Below are positions 1 to 6,813 of a DNA stretch of 9,719 nucleotides, one piece after another. Positions within the stretch are counted from its first letter, which is position 1. Each line of letters opens with the position of its first letter. Source of the DNA: Desulfobacteraceae bacterium (lineage in GTDB: Bacteria; Desulfobacterota; Desulfobacteria; Desulfobacterales; ETH-SRB1); assembly GCA_030638305.1 (NCBI GenBank), contig DAOWEW010000128.1:1-9719 (forward strand), given 5' to 3'. The notes under the pieces were generated by a model. The model was not told the origin of the DNA, searched no databases, and saw only the letters and a program-made list of their open reading frames with translations. Both the position numbers and the translations under genes were made by a program.

Positions 1-1008
1 GCTTGTAAAAGTTGACACATTATCAGTTTCGTCTGGCTGCGGAGAATTGATTAAAACATCAAGAGTATTAAAAGCTTTGTGCAACAGCTTTTGTTCAATA
101 TTGAAATGTGCGGCTTCGGCTATTTGGTTGGATGTTTCATCGCGGGCACCAGCGAACATCATAACAATAGACGATGAAGTACTGTATGGTGAGAAGAAAA
201 AATTATCGCTTTGTCGGAGCGCATGATACAATTTAAAACAAAAACTGTTATGATCCGTAACAAAAGATTTCAGTATGTTATCATGCCCATCAAGCACAGT
301 TGCCTGAGTTCGTTGAGCAATTATATCAATATCATCGGACAGGTCATCATCCACTGCTCCGTTCGGATCTATATATACTCCTTTTGGTGTAACAGCAGAT
401 ATCAAACCATGCTTTTCCATAGCAATTCTGAAATTTCGTCGTGCATGATGAATATCCGGTAACTTTTTTGTGGTATCATCGTTGAGGAGTCCGGAAGAGA
501 TTAAGCGATCAAGCAGATTCGATACAGATGGCGCATTTTCAAATTCAGAAACTGGAAGTGTCAGATCAATGCCTGATCCTTGCACCTCACTTCGAACAGC
601 TTCAGATATCTGAATCCCATTTTCATGATTTCCATCTTCATCCAATGCTTGCAGGAGTCTGCATATATTAGTTACTTCTGGATCAGTTTCATCATCAGCC
701 CCTTCGACCAAATTGATTGGAGTGAGTATATCATCTCCAACTGCTTTGCCAATAACAATATCAGCGAGCTTGAATGTAACCTCTTCTCCTTCAATATATT
801 TGAAGGTTCCGTCAGCATCGGTTATGCCTTGTTGTGATCTCGTTGCATAGTCCAAACCTTCCACAGCGCCATCTATAAAACTTCCTTGCAGCACTTCGGG
901 ATCCGAAGAGCTGCTGTCAGAACATCCGGTCAGTAGCCATATAAAAAGAAAGATAAAAAAACGAATTAGTGCTTTTCTCCGGGCAACTTTAAAAAATAGA
1001 TTTTTCAT
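1..1008 (-). CDS. Serpin-domain lipoprotein, N-terminal part (cut by window edge)
   Basis: 336 residues are visible, reading from 1008 down to base 1 with no stop. The N-terminus is a lipoprotein signal: a basic start, hydrophobic residues 14-26 and a lipobox LLTGC with Cys29, so the protein is probably lipid-anchored and periplasmic or surface-exposed. Residues about 42-100 form a module seen in other bacterial lipoproteins (GLDYAT, then GITDADGTFKY, then an IVIG/LTPINL strand region); LLQALDEDGN at 119-128 belongs to the same type. A serpin domain starts near residue 250: helix-A-like SFCFKLYHALRQ (255-266), the hallmark FFFSPYSTSSS (270-280), then FAGARDETSNQIAEAAHF (285-302). Serpins trap serine or cysteine proteases through a C-terminal reactive loop, which lies outside the window, so inhibitory ability and target cannot be judged. 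The start is supported by AAAGGAG at 1018-1024, nine bases upstream. Serpin assignment is strong; an intact C-terminus is unproven. Confidence 0.88.
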   Translation of the reverse strand, partial: MKNLFFKVARRKALIRFFIFLFIWLLTGCSDSSSSDPEVLQGSFIDGAVEGLDYATRSQQGITDADGTFKYIEGEEVTFKLADIVIGKAVGDDILTPINLVEGADDETDPEVTNICRLLQALDEDGNHENGIQISEAVRSEVQGSGIDLTLPVSEFENAPSVSNLLDRLISSGLLNDDTTKKLPDIHHARRNFRIAMEKHGLISAVTPKGVYIDPNGAVDDDLSDDIDIIAQRTQATVLDGHDNILKSFVTDHNSFCFKLYHALRQSDNFFFSPYSTSSSIVMMFAGARDETSNQIAEAAHFNIEQKLLHKAFNTLDVLINSPQPDETDNVSTFTS

Positions 1009-1046
1009 AAAACATTTCTCCTTTGATCTGATTTTCTGACAACCTT

Positions 1047-1247
1047 TTAGGAACGTGGACGAAATAACTTACGCAACTATGCATCACACAGCATCATGCC
1101 CATCTTTGCCCGATCTACAATCACAAAAATCTTGAAATAGCTTGCTATTCCTGCGACTTTTGTGCCTATTTCAAATCGGGCAGATCGAACAAACCTGACC
1201 TAAATCTGTGCGCCTACTTACGGAAATTAATTTGTCCACGGTCCTTA
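1047..1247. mobile_element. MITE-like terminal-inverted-repeat element, long copy
   Basis: The left end starts TTAGGAACGTGGACGAA; the right end read on the other strand starts TAAGGACCGTGGACAAA. The arms stay similar for roughly 40 bases with several mismatches. The interior has further self-complementary pieces: CCCGATCT near the left against a CGGGCAGATCG stretch on the right, GAAATAG against CTATTTC, and the small palindrome AATAGCTTGCTATT. There is no room for a transposase, so if mobile it depends on one encoded elsewhere. It lies 39 bases upstream of the serpin-lipoprotein start and could also form a long hairpin in a transcript. No clear target-site duplication is seen. The ends match the copies at 1952-2065 and 4570-4592. 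Confidence 0.7.
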
Positions 1248-1951
1248 TTTAAAATTAAGTTGAGCAATTTTTTGCGAAGAAATGTGCCAATATATTGATG
1301 CGTAAGAAAAGAGATCAGTGCAGAGTGAGTAAAAAATCGTTCAACAACTTTCAGAGTTTACTCTTGAATAATTTCGATAAAACAATATAAGTTGCTGCTA
1401 TTATGGATTTTTTGGTCAATTTTGCTATCTCAAAGTATATATATGTTCAGCATGAGGTATCATAGATTGAAAAAAATATATAATTATTTTTTTCAACAAT
1501 TATGATGCGTTCTTTGAAATCAGTTTGAATTTACAAATTTTCTATGCCAATCATCAGTTAAAAACCCATCAAAACTTAGCCATGATCTAACTTTTGTATT
1601 TCTAAAAAATGTATATATTCAATTGGTTATGACCACAAGTCACTATAAACATCTTCAGGTGTCAAAGCATCCGAGAATAGCGGGCTATTTAACCTACGAG
1701 CAACGCAATCATGCGGGATGGATAGGCACATCAATTAGAAAATCACCCTTCAGAAATAGTTTGACTTGCACAGGACAATTGCATATTCAATCAAAAAAAT
1801 GTTTCTAAGGATTCAGTATAAAACAAAATATCATTTTGTTATCGTTTTGTGTAGGAGCGCTTGATCCCGAAGCAATAATTTCAAAGTTCAATACATGAGG
1901 AGAGGTTGAAAGAGTTGAAAGCAGAGGAGATTGAGTTTTATTGAGAGAAAC
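1248..1951. other. AT-rich intergenic stretch without a supported gene
   Basis: Roughly 700 bases lie between the two TIR elements. No reading frame has both a plausible start signal and a recognisable product. Two AT-only inverted repeats are visible: TTGAAAAAAA (1467-1476) with TTTTTTTCAA (1487-1496), and AACAAAAT (1822-1829) with ATTTTGTT (1833-1840, 3-base loop). Neither has the GC stem of a confident terminator. A less AT-rich patch at about 1627-1760 is open on both strands (61 codons plus, 34 codons minus) and may be a remnant of a lost gene, but neither translation was recognised. Confidence 0.5.
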
Positions 1952-2065
1952 TTAGGAACGTGGACGAAATAACTTCACCAACTATGCATCACAACTTCAG
2001 GCCGCCTTTGCCCGATCTCAAATCTGTGTGCCTACTTGGTGAAGTTAATTCGTCCACGTTCCTTA
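1952..2065. mobile_element. MITE-like terminal-inverted-repeat element, short copy
   Basis: This 114-bp copy has well-preserved arms: the left begins TTAGGAACGTGGACGAAAT and the right, on the other strand, begins TAAGGAACGTGGACGAATT. Complementarity continues through AACTTCACCAA on both sides, about 28 bases per arm. Compared with the copy at 1047-1247, the first part runs up to CCCGATCT and then jumps to AAATCTGTGTGCCTACTT, which sits near the right end of the long copy. It therefore looks like an internal-deletion derivative of about 90 bp less. It carries no coding capacity and lies about 170 bases upstream of rng. Confidence 0.75.
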
Positions 2066-2088
2066 AGAATGGGGAAGGAGGGCAGTAT

Positions 2089-2118
2089 TTGGAACATAAG
2101 TAAATAATTTAATAGTAT
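2089..2118 (+). promoter_or_regulatory. Possible sigma70-type promoter for rng
   Basis: TTGGAA at 2089-2094 and TAGTAT at 2113-2118 are separated by 18 bases, each matching the sigma70 consensus at four of six positions. The surroundings are AT-rich, where such matches arise easily by chance, so this is only a candidate. It lies in the gap between the short TIR element and rng, a sensible place for a promoter. Confidence 0.2.
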
Positions 2119-2174
2119 AGGAATTTCCATTTTTTGCTTAATAAATTCGGTATGACAGGATAGTTGATGAGTAA

Positions 2175-2222
2175 AAAGTGCCTAAAGTGAGCTAACGTGC
2201 ATAGCGCGTCTAAAGTTTAAGG
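2175..2222 (+). repeat. Interspersed AAAGTGCCTAAAGTGAGC repeat, copy A (rng leader)
   Basis: The stretch reads AAAGTGCCTAAAGTGAGC, then a diverged middle, then CTAAAGTTTAAGG. It matches the inverse of the copy at 6732-6770, including the AAAGTTAAGG-like tail. The internal unit is about 9-10 bases long (AAGTGCCTA, AAGTGAGCTA). The tail contributes AAGG at 2219-2222, the only Shine-Dalgarno-like sequence upstream of rng, although its 13-base distance to the start is long. Confidence 0.65.
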
Positions 2223-2235
2223 ATAAAAATTATAT

Positions 2236-3699
2236 ATGATTAGCAAGGTTCTGATAAATGCAGTAGATCCTGAAGAATGCAGGATTGCAAAAGTAGTTGA
2301 TACCAAACTTGAAGAATTTCATATCGAAAGCGCCTCGAAAAAAATTACACACGGTAATATATATAAAGCAATCATTTCTCGAGTTGAGCCTAGTCTCCAG
2401 GCCTCATTTGTTGATTATGGAGCAGAACGACATGGATTTCTTCAGAAAAATGAAATCCACAGCGATTACTTTCAAGATAATTATACCGGAGGAGCTTCCA
2501 TATCAAATATCGTTAAAAAAGAGCAGGAACTGATTGTACAGGTAATAAAAGACCCCTTCATGAAAAAAGGAGCCATGCTTACAACATTTATATCTCTTCC
2601 TGGAAGATTCCTGGTTTTTATGCCGGGAAGTGAACAGCGGGGGATTTCACGAAAAATAGACAATGAAGATGAACGGAATCGTCTGAAAAAAATTCTATCC
2701 GAGCTTAACATCCCTGAAGGATGTGGGCTTATTGTAAGAACTGCTGGAATAAATTGTACAAAAACAAAACTTTCTAAAGATTTGAATTATCTTTTCAGGC
2801 TGTGGAAAAATATTAAAAGTCAGATAGTGAAGGAAAAAGCTCCGGCACTTCTCTTTAAAGAACAAAATCTTGTTTTAAGATCTATGAGGGACTATTTTAC
2901 TACGGATATTAATGAAATTCTTATTGATAACCTCTCAGTTTACAATGAAGTTAAAGATTTTATTAAAATCATATCTCCCAAACATACCCAAATTGTTAAA
3001 TTATATAAGGGTGAAAAACCTATATTTACAAAATACCAGCTTGAAGACCAGATTGCTTCTATATATAAAAACAGAGTTAACCTGAAATCAGGTGGATCAA
3101 TTGTAATAGAACAAACCGAAGCTTTAGTCGCTATTGATGTTAATTCAGGCAAAGCAACCAAAAAAAAATCTATTGAGGCAACTGCCTTGCAGACCAACAT
3201 TGAAGCAGCCGAAGAAATTGCCCGTCAACTGCGTCTGCGAGATATGGGCGGTCTTGTTGTGTTGGATTTCATTGACATGAGAGACCAAAAGCACAAATCA
3301 GAAGTAGAAGGAACGTTGAAAAACCATCTAAAGATAGATAAGGCAAAAACAAAAGTCGGAAAAATTTCCAAGTTTGGATTGCTGGAAATGTCGAGGCAAC
3401 GGATCAGACCATCTATTAGATACAGCGGCTTTGAAGCCTGCAAATATTGCCATGGAAAAGGCATAACTCCATCTCCTGAAACTTTGGCTCTTGCTTTTTT
3501 GAGAAAACTCAGCATCGAAACTTTAAAAAAAGAAAGTCCCAAAGTAACCGGTATAGTCCATGTTGAGGTAGCTGATTATCTTCTGAATAATAAAAGAAAA
3601 GAAATAATTGACCTTGAGTTAAGGCGTAATCTTTCAATATCAATAAAAGGCGACAGCACCTTGCTTTTCGGAGACAGCAAGATCATCAGTTCAAAATAG
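2236..3699 (+). CDS. rng: Ribonuclease G (RNase E/G family)
   Basis: Cytoplasmic endoribonuclease of the RNase E/G family; in characterised bacteria it matures 16S rRNA 5' ends and cleaves mRNAs in AU-rich single-stranded sites. The 487-residue length is that of RNase G and not of the longer RNase E with its scaffold tail. An S1-type RNA-binding region occupies about residues 35-125 (GNIYKAIISRVEPSLQASFVDYG). The catalytic DNase I-like part has both expected metal-binding aspartates, D301 in AIDVNSGKAT and D344 in VVLDFIDM. The zinc-link cysteines are C402 and C405 in CKYCHGKG. The ATG gives the family N-terminus (LINAVDPEECRIA) and has only AAGG at 2219-2222 upstream, at long spacing, so translation initiation may be modest. 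The next gene starts 57 bases downstream on the same strand, suggesting cotranscription. No truncation or frameshift is seen. Confidence 0.95.
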   Translation: MISKVLINAVDPEECRIAKVVDTKLEEFHIESASKKITHGNIYKAIISRVEPSLQASFVDYGAERHGFLQKNEIHSDYFQDNYTGGASISNIVKKEQELIVQVIKDPFMKKGAMLTTFISLPGRFLVFMPGSEQRGISRKIDNEDERNRLKKILSELNIPEGCGLIVRTAGINCTKTKLSKDLNYLFRLWKNIKSQIVKEKAPALLFKEQNLVLRSMRDYFTTDINEILIDNLSVYNEVKDFIKIISPKHTQIVKLYKGEKPIFTKYQLEDQIASIYKNRVNLKSGGSIVIEQTEALVAIDVNSGKATKKKSIEATALQTNIEAAEEIARQLRLRDMGGLVVLDFIDMRDQKHKSEVEGTLKNHLKIDKAKTKVGKISKFGLLEMSRQRIRPSIRYSGFEACKYCHGKGITPSPETLALAFLRKLSIETLKKESPKVTGIVHVEVADYLLNNKRKEIIDLELRRNLSISIKGDSTLLFGDSKIISSK

Positions 3700-3756
3700 A
3701 ACCCCCCTAAAATTGACACTCTTTTTTATTGATTATTATTTTATGGTGGAAAAATT

Positions 3757-4518
3757 ATGCGTAAAAAAGATATAGATAAATCAAACAAGATTGCCATTAT
3801 TATCATAGTTTGTGCTGTTTCTGCTGTAATAGCTGTAGCAGGCTTGTTTTTAATGCGGAAAGCAACCGTGCCTGTTGAAAAAAACTTGCCGGAAAAAGTT
3901 CATGTTCCTGTAAAATCCGGGTCTGTAATAGACTACAACAAACTGGAAAATGATAAAGAGCTTCAAATACTTACCCAAAAGCGTAAAATACAATATGGGA
4001 TGGAAGAAGGTATTGATTTCATAGTAAAATCTAATGAATCTCTTAAAATAGGTGATTCGACAATTCCCATGCAGGAAATTCTGGACAAGATATATATTAA
4101 AAGCGGTGATATTGTTGAAAAGGAGATAGGTGCGCTGAATCTGCCGGATGACAAAATAAGAGCATTCGGAATATATGTGGTCAAACCTGAAGACAACATC
4201 TGGAATATACACTTTAAATTTTTAAAAGATTACTTTGATCACAAGGAAATTGACCTTGCCCCACTTGCCGACGAGCCGAACAAAAAGGGCTTTAGTTCAG
4301 GAATCGGCAAAATCTTAAAATTTTCCGAAAAAATTGTTACCATTTATAACATCAAAGAACGTAAAATTGCTGTAAATATTAATCTGATATATCCTGTAAG
4401 CAAAGTAGTTGTTTATAATATGGATCAGATTTTTGCTTTTTTGGACAGGATTGATTACAATGATACAAGTCGCATCCAGTTTGACGGAGAAACTCTCTGG
4501 ATACATGTTGATCAGTAA
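3757..4518 (+). CDS. Single-pass membrane protein with a LysM-like segment
   Basis: This 253-residue protein has a short charged N-terminus, one hydrophobic segment at about residues 12-33 and a long hydrophilic C-terminal part, so it is probably an inner-membrane-anchored protein facing the periplasm. Residues about 139-160 (YVVKPEDNIWNIHFKFL) resemble the first half of a LysM peptidoglycan-binding repeat, which usually starts with YxVKxGDxLWxI; here the Gly is Glu. The rest of the repeat is unclear. The start has GGTGGA at 3745-3750, six bases upstream. It follows rng by 57 bases with no evident terminator between them, so the two may share a transcript. I do not recognise a named family and assign no enzymatic function; a role in envelope or cell-wall binding is only an inference from the LysM-like segment. 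Confidence 0.8.
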   Translation: MRKKDIDKSNKIAIIIIVCAVSAVIAVAGLFLMRKATVPVEKNLPEKVHVPVKSGSVIDYNKLENDKELQILTQKRKIQYGMEEGIDFIVKSNESLKIGDSTIPMQEILDKIYIKSGDIVEKEIGALNLPDDKIRAFGIYVVKPEDNIWNIHFKFLKDYFDHKEIDLAPLADEPNKKGFSSGIGKILKFSEKIVTIYNIKERKIAVNINLIYPVSKVVVYNMDQIFAFLDRIDYNDTSRIQFDGETLWIHVDQ

Positions 4519-4533
4519 CGGGATAGGATAATA

Positions 4534-4561
4534 GTTTACGGTTTACAGTTCACGGTTGATC
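4534..4561 (+). repeat. Heptanucleotide tandem run GTTTACG-type
   Basis: Four successive 7-base units are visible: GTTTACG, GTTTACA, GTTCACG and GTTGATC, the last being degraded. It begins 15 bases after the stop of the LysM-like gene. The 7-base period is shared with the runs at 7285, 8927 and 9555 although the unit sequence differs. Confidence 0.65.
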
Positions 4562-4569
4562 AAAACATG

Positions 4570-4592
4570 TTAGGAACGTGGACGAAATAACT
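4570..4592. mobile_element. Half copy (one end) of the TIR element upstream of purB
   Basis: The 23 bases begin TTAGGAACGTGGACGAA and match the left arm of both longer copies exactly. No right arm follows before purB begins at 4633. Downstream, AGTAGGAGCC at about 4613-4622 resembles AGTAGGCGCAC, the continuation of the other arm in the long copy, so the purB leader may be a rearranged remnant of the element. The purB Shine-Dalgarno candidate, TAGGAG, lies within that stretch. Confidence 0.6.
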
Positions 4593-4614
4593 GACGAAGC
4601 ATATAAACTACGAG

Positions 4615-4620
4615 TAGGAG
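4615..4620 (+). promoter_or_regulatory. Candidate purB ribosome binding site at long spacing
   Basis: TAGGAG is the only purine-rich Shine-Dalgarno match before the purB ATG. It leaves 12 bases to the start codon, longer than the usual 5-9. The start itself is fixed by the family N-terminus MIKRYTR, so the long spacing looks real and may reflect repeat insertion in the leader. Confidence 0.45.
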
Positions 4621-4632
4621 CCAAAGCAACAA

Positions 4633-5934
4633 ATGATAAAACGATATACAAGAAGTATTATGGGCAATATCTGGACTGATGAAAACAAGTATAACACATG
4701 GCTGAAAGTTGAAATTTTAGCCTGTGAAGCCATGGCGCAAAACAAAATGATTCCCCAAAAAGCGTTTAACAATATAAAGCAAAAAGCCGGGTTCTCCGTT
4801 AAAAGGATAGAAGAAATAGAAGCTGAGACCAAACATGACGTAATAGCTTTCCTTACAAATGTTGCTGAGCATGTCGGGCCTGACTCAAGATATATCCACA
4901 TGGGGCTTACATCTTCCGACATTCTTGATACAAGCATGGCCTGTCTTCTCAAAAAAGCCGGGGAAATTATTATAGAAGACTGCGAAAACCTGTTAAATAT
5001 AATTAAGAAAAGAGCCTTTGAACACAGAGATACCGTTATGGTTGGAAGATCTCACGGAATTCATGCAGAACCTGTTACTTTCGGCCTGAAACTGGCGGTT
5101 TGGTATGATGAAATGCAACGCAACAAAAAAAGATTTGAGCGCGCTGTCGAAAATATCAGTTTCGGTCAATTTTCAGGAGCCGTAGGTACTTTTGCTAATA
5201 CTCCACCTGAAATTGAAGAATATGTTTGCAAAAAACTGGATCTCAAACCAGCCCCTGCTTCAACTCAAATCATACAACGAGACCGATATGCCGAATATTT
5301 TACAGTACTCGCTATCATGGCATCTTCAATCGAAAAGATGGCCATTGAAATCAGGCATCTGCAAAGAACGGAAGTTCTTGAGGCAGAAGAGTATTTTTCA
5401 AAAGGACAGAAAGGTTCTTCAGCCATGCCTCACAAGAGGAATCCGATAGGATCTGAAAACCTTTGCGGCCTTGCACGGGTCATCAGATCTAATGCCATGG
5501 CTGCTCTGGAGAACATCCCTCTCTGGCATGAAAGAGATATAAGCCACTCATCTGTTGAGAGAATAATTGCCCCTGACAGTACAATACTTATTGATTACAT
5601 GCTGAACAGGCTCAAAGGTTTGATTGATAATCTGGTTGTTTATCCCAAAAGAATGGGAGAAAATCTCCAAATGCTGAATGGTCTTATTTTTTCTCAACAG
5701 ATACTTCTCGCACTCGCCGAATCGGGAGTAACCCGTGAAGAGGCATATGAAATGGTTCAGAGGCAGGCAATGCGTGTGTGGAAAGAGAAAAAGTCTTTCA
5801 AAGAGCTGATAAAAGAAGATAAAAATATATGCGCACACTTAGACAAGAAAAAAATTGAAGAGATATTTGACGTTAACTATCATTTAAAGTATATTGGCGT
5901 AATCTTTGACCGTGTATTTGGCCATGAAAACTAA
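4633..5934 (+). CDS. purB: Adenylosuccinate lyase
   Basis: PurB is a cytoplasmic homotetramer that removes fumarate from SAICAR to give AICAR and from adenylosuccinate to give AMP, serving two steps of purine synthesis. The 433 residues match the length of the short Bacillus-type enzymes (about 430). The N-terminus MIKRYTRSIMGNIWTDENKY is typical and fixes the start. Catalytic features present are H68 in ETKHDVIAF, the TSSD motif at 93-96, H141 in GRSHGIHAEP, and the fumarate-lyase signature GSSAMPHKRNP at 261-271 with the catalytic serine at 262 or 263. Nothing appears damaged. The leader contains a heptanucleotide run and half of a TIR element. The next gene begins inside the last codons of purB, in another frame, indicating cotranscription. 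No other purine genes are in the window. Confidence 0.97.
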   Translation: MIKRYTRSIMGNIWTDENKYNTWLKVEILACEAMAQNKMIPQKAFNNIKQKAGFSVKRIEEIEAETKHDVIAFLTNVAEHVGPDSRYIHMGLTSSDILDTSMACLLKKAGEIIIEDCENLLNIIKKRAFEHRDTVMVGRSHGIHAEPVTFGLKLAVWYDEMQRNKKRFERAVENISFGQFSGAVGTFANTPPEIEEYVCKKLDLKPAPASTQIIQRDRYAEYFTVLAIMASSIEKMAIEIRHLQRTEVLEAEEYFSKGQKGSSAMPHKRNPIGSENLCGLARVIRSNAMAALENIPLWHERDISHSSVERIIAPDSTILIDYMLNRLKGLIDNLVVYPKRMGENLQMLNGLIFSQQILLALAESGVTREEAYEMVQRQAMRVWKEKKSFKELIKEDKNICAHLDKKKIEEIFDVNYHLKYIGVIFDRVFGHEN

Positions 5935-6565
5935 CTATTTCTTAAAAAGTATTTTGCTGATAGTTATCCTTGCAGCATGTCAGGGATGTCAGCTCGTCTC
6001 ATCAGTCAAGCAATTTGAAGCATCATCCGATCCATACCAGGGAAGCGCTTACAAAGCAGTACTAATGCAATGGACGCGTGAAGCTTCCATATATAGAGGC
6101 CTTGATCTTGAGCTGATGGCTTCAGTTACTTTCAAATCGTCTGAATACAGAGATGCATACGCAAAGGAGTATGCTAGAACTTATAAGCTTGGCAGAAAAG
6201 AAAAGAAAAAACTTATAAAAGATCAAAAAGAAGCTTCTTTAACATACAACGATTTTATAATGGCTGCATACGTGCCGGATAAAGAATGGAATGATTTTAA
6301 TAAAAAAAACTCAATATGGAAAATATATCTTAACGCGGGTAATAAAAAAAAGATAATACCGCTTGAGATAAGGAAAATTAAAAAGATTGATGCAGTAATT
6401 ATTCACTTTTTTCCATATATTAATACCTGGGAATCAATTTATCTTGTCAGATTCCCCGTAACGTTGCCTGGAACCGGCAAAAACATAATTGATGATACCT
6501 GCTCAAATATAAAAATTGTAATTACAAGTGTGACAGGCACTACTGAAATGGTCTGGAACGATTAA
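5924..6565 (+). CDS. Putative lipoprotein of unknown function
   Basis: I do not recognise this 213-residue protein. The chosen ATG overlaps the purB end by 11 bases in a different frame and gives a clean lipoprotein signal: MKTNYFLK, hydrophobic residues 9-18 and a lipobox ILAAC with Cys19 (a second cysteine, Cys22, follows). A longer version from a TTG at 5906 would bury that signal. The mature part is rich in lysine and aromatic residues and has no second membrane segment; a very basic stretch, KLGRKEKKKLIKDQKEA, lies near residues 86-102. The fold looks mixed, with beta-rich segments after residue 140. No strong Shine-Dalgarno precedes the ATG, so translation is probably coupled to purB. 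The protein is likely exported and membrane-attached; its function is open. Confidence 0.75.
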   Translation: MKTNYFLKSILLIVILAACQGCQLVSSVKQFEASSDPYQGSAYKAVLMQWTREASIYRGLDLELMASVTFKSSEYRDAYAKEYARTYKLGRKEKKKLIKDQKEASLTYNDFIMAAYVPDKEWNDFNKKNSIWKIYLNAGNKKKIIPLEIRKIKKIDAVIIHFFPYINTWESIYLVRFPVTLPGTGKNIIDDTCSNIKIVITSVTGTTEMVWND

Positions 6566-6569
6566 ATAA

Positions 6570-6613
6570 AAAAGTGCTAAAGTATATTAAAGTGCCTAAA
6601 ATGTCTAAAGTTG
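6570..6613 (+). repeat. Interspersed AAAGTGCCTAAAGTGAGC repeat, copy B
   Basis: This diverged copy reads AAGTGCTAAAGTATATTAAA, then GTGCCTAAAATGTCTAAAGTT, beginning directly after the lipoprotein stop codon. It forms an imperfect inverted pair with copy C at 6732-6770, so a transcript through this gap could fold into a large stem enclosing about 118 bases. Confidence 0.6.
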
Positions 6614-6617
6614 TGGT

Positions 6618-6630
6618 ACGCCTTTGGCGT
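6618..6630. repeat. Small palindrome ACGCC-TTT-GGCGT
   Basis: A perfect 5-bp stem with a 3-base loop. The same design, a GC stem around a three-base loop, recurs at 6716-6728 and 6774-6788, where the loop reads GAA. No T-run follows, so it is not a typical terminator. Confidence 0.5.
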
Positions 6631-6715
6631 GGCTATAGATTTTCAGGGCTTGGTTATAAGTTCAGATAGAAACAAAGTGAGCAAAGTTGTATGGTGAAAA
6701 AAATTAAAATTGGTA

Positions 6716-6728
6716 GCGCCGAAGGCGC
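6716..6728. repeat. Small palindrome GCGCC-GAA-GGCGC
   Basis: A perfect 5-bp GC stem closed by the loop GAA, standing out in an AT-rich gap. It lies just left of the inverted copy C of the interspersed repeat. No T-run follows on the plus strand. Confidence 0.55.
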
Positions 6729-6731
6729 ATT

Positions 6732-6770
6732 CCTTAACTTTAGGCACTTTAGCTCACTTTAGGCACTTAT
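6732..6770 (-). repeat. Interspersed AAAGTGCCTAAAGTGAGC repeat, copy C (inverted)
   Basis: Read on the minus strand this is the cleanest copy: AAGTGCCTAAAGTGAGCTAA followed by AGTGCCTAAAGTTAAGG. It shows the underlying 9-10-base units best. It is opposite in orientation to copies A, B and D and sits 44 bases before the yajC start. Confidence 0.7.
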
Positions 6771-6773
6771 ATT

Positions 6774-6788
6774 CGCACCGAAGGTGCG
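6774..6788. repeat. Small palindrome CGCACC-GAA-GGTGCG before yajC
   Basis: A perfect 6-bp stem with a GAA loop, ending 14 bases before the GGAGG of yajC. It would form in the yajC mRNA leader. Regulatory action on yajC is possible but unproven. Confidence 0.55.
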
Positions 6789-6813
6789 TTAATTTAAAAC
6801 ATGGAGGTTAATT

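Noticed and set aside
211..837. Plus-strand frames of 83 and 85 codons at 211-462 and 580-837
   Set aside because: Both lie opposite the serpin-lipoprotein gene, which has a signal peptide, a ribosome binding site and recognisable motifs. The plus-strand translations have no recognisable features.
1467..1496. AT-only inverted repeat as a bidirectional terminator
   Set aside because: The stem contains only one GC pair and there is no gene ending nearby on either strand to terminate.
1623..1808. Plus-strand frame of 61 codons as a gene
   Set aside because: There is no ribosome binding site, its composition is unconvincing, and a competing minus-strand frame overlaps it. It is kept only as a possible remnant.
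2481..3542. Minus-strand frames of 76, 86 and 105 codons opposite rng
   Set aside because: They are shadows of the well-supported rng frame and have no start signals or recognisable motifs.
5192..5449. Plus-strand 85-codon frame inside purB
   Set aside because: It is an out-of-frame shadow of purB across its conserved catalytic region.
5906..5923. Upstream TTG start for the lipoprotein after purB
   Set aside because: It adds six residues without a ribosome binding site and disturbs an otherwise good lipoprotein signal beginning at the ATG at 5924.
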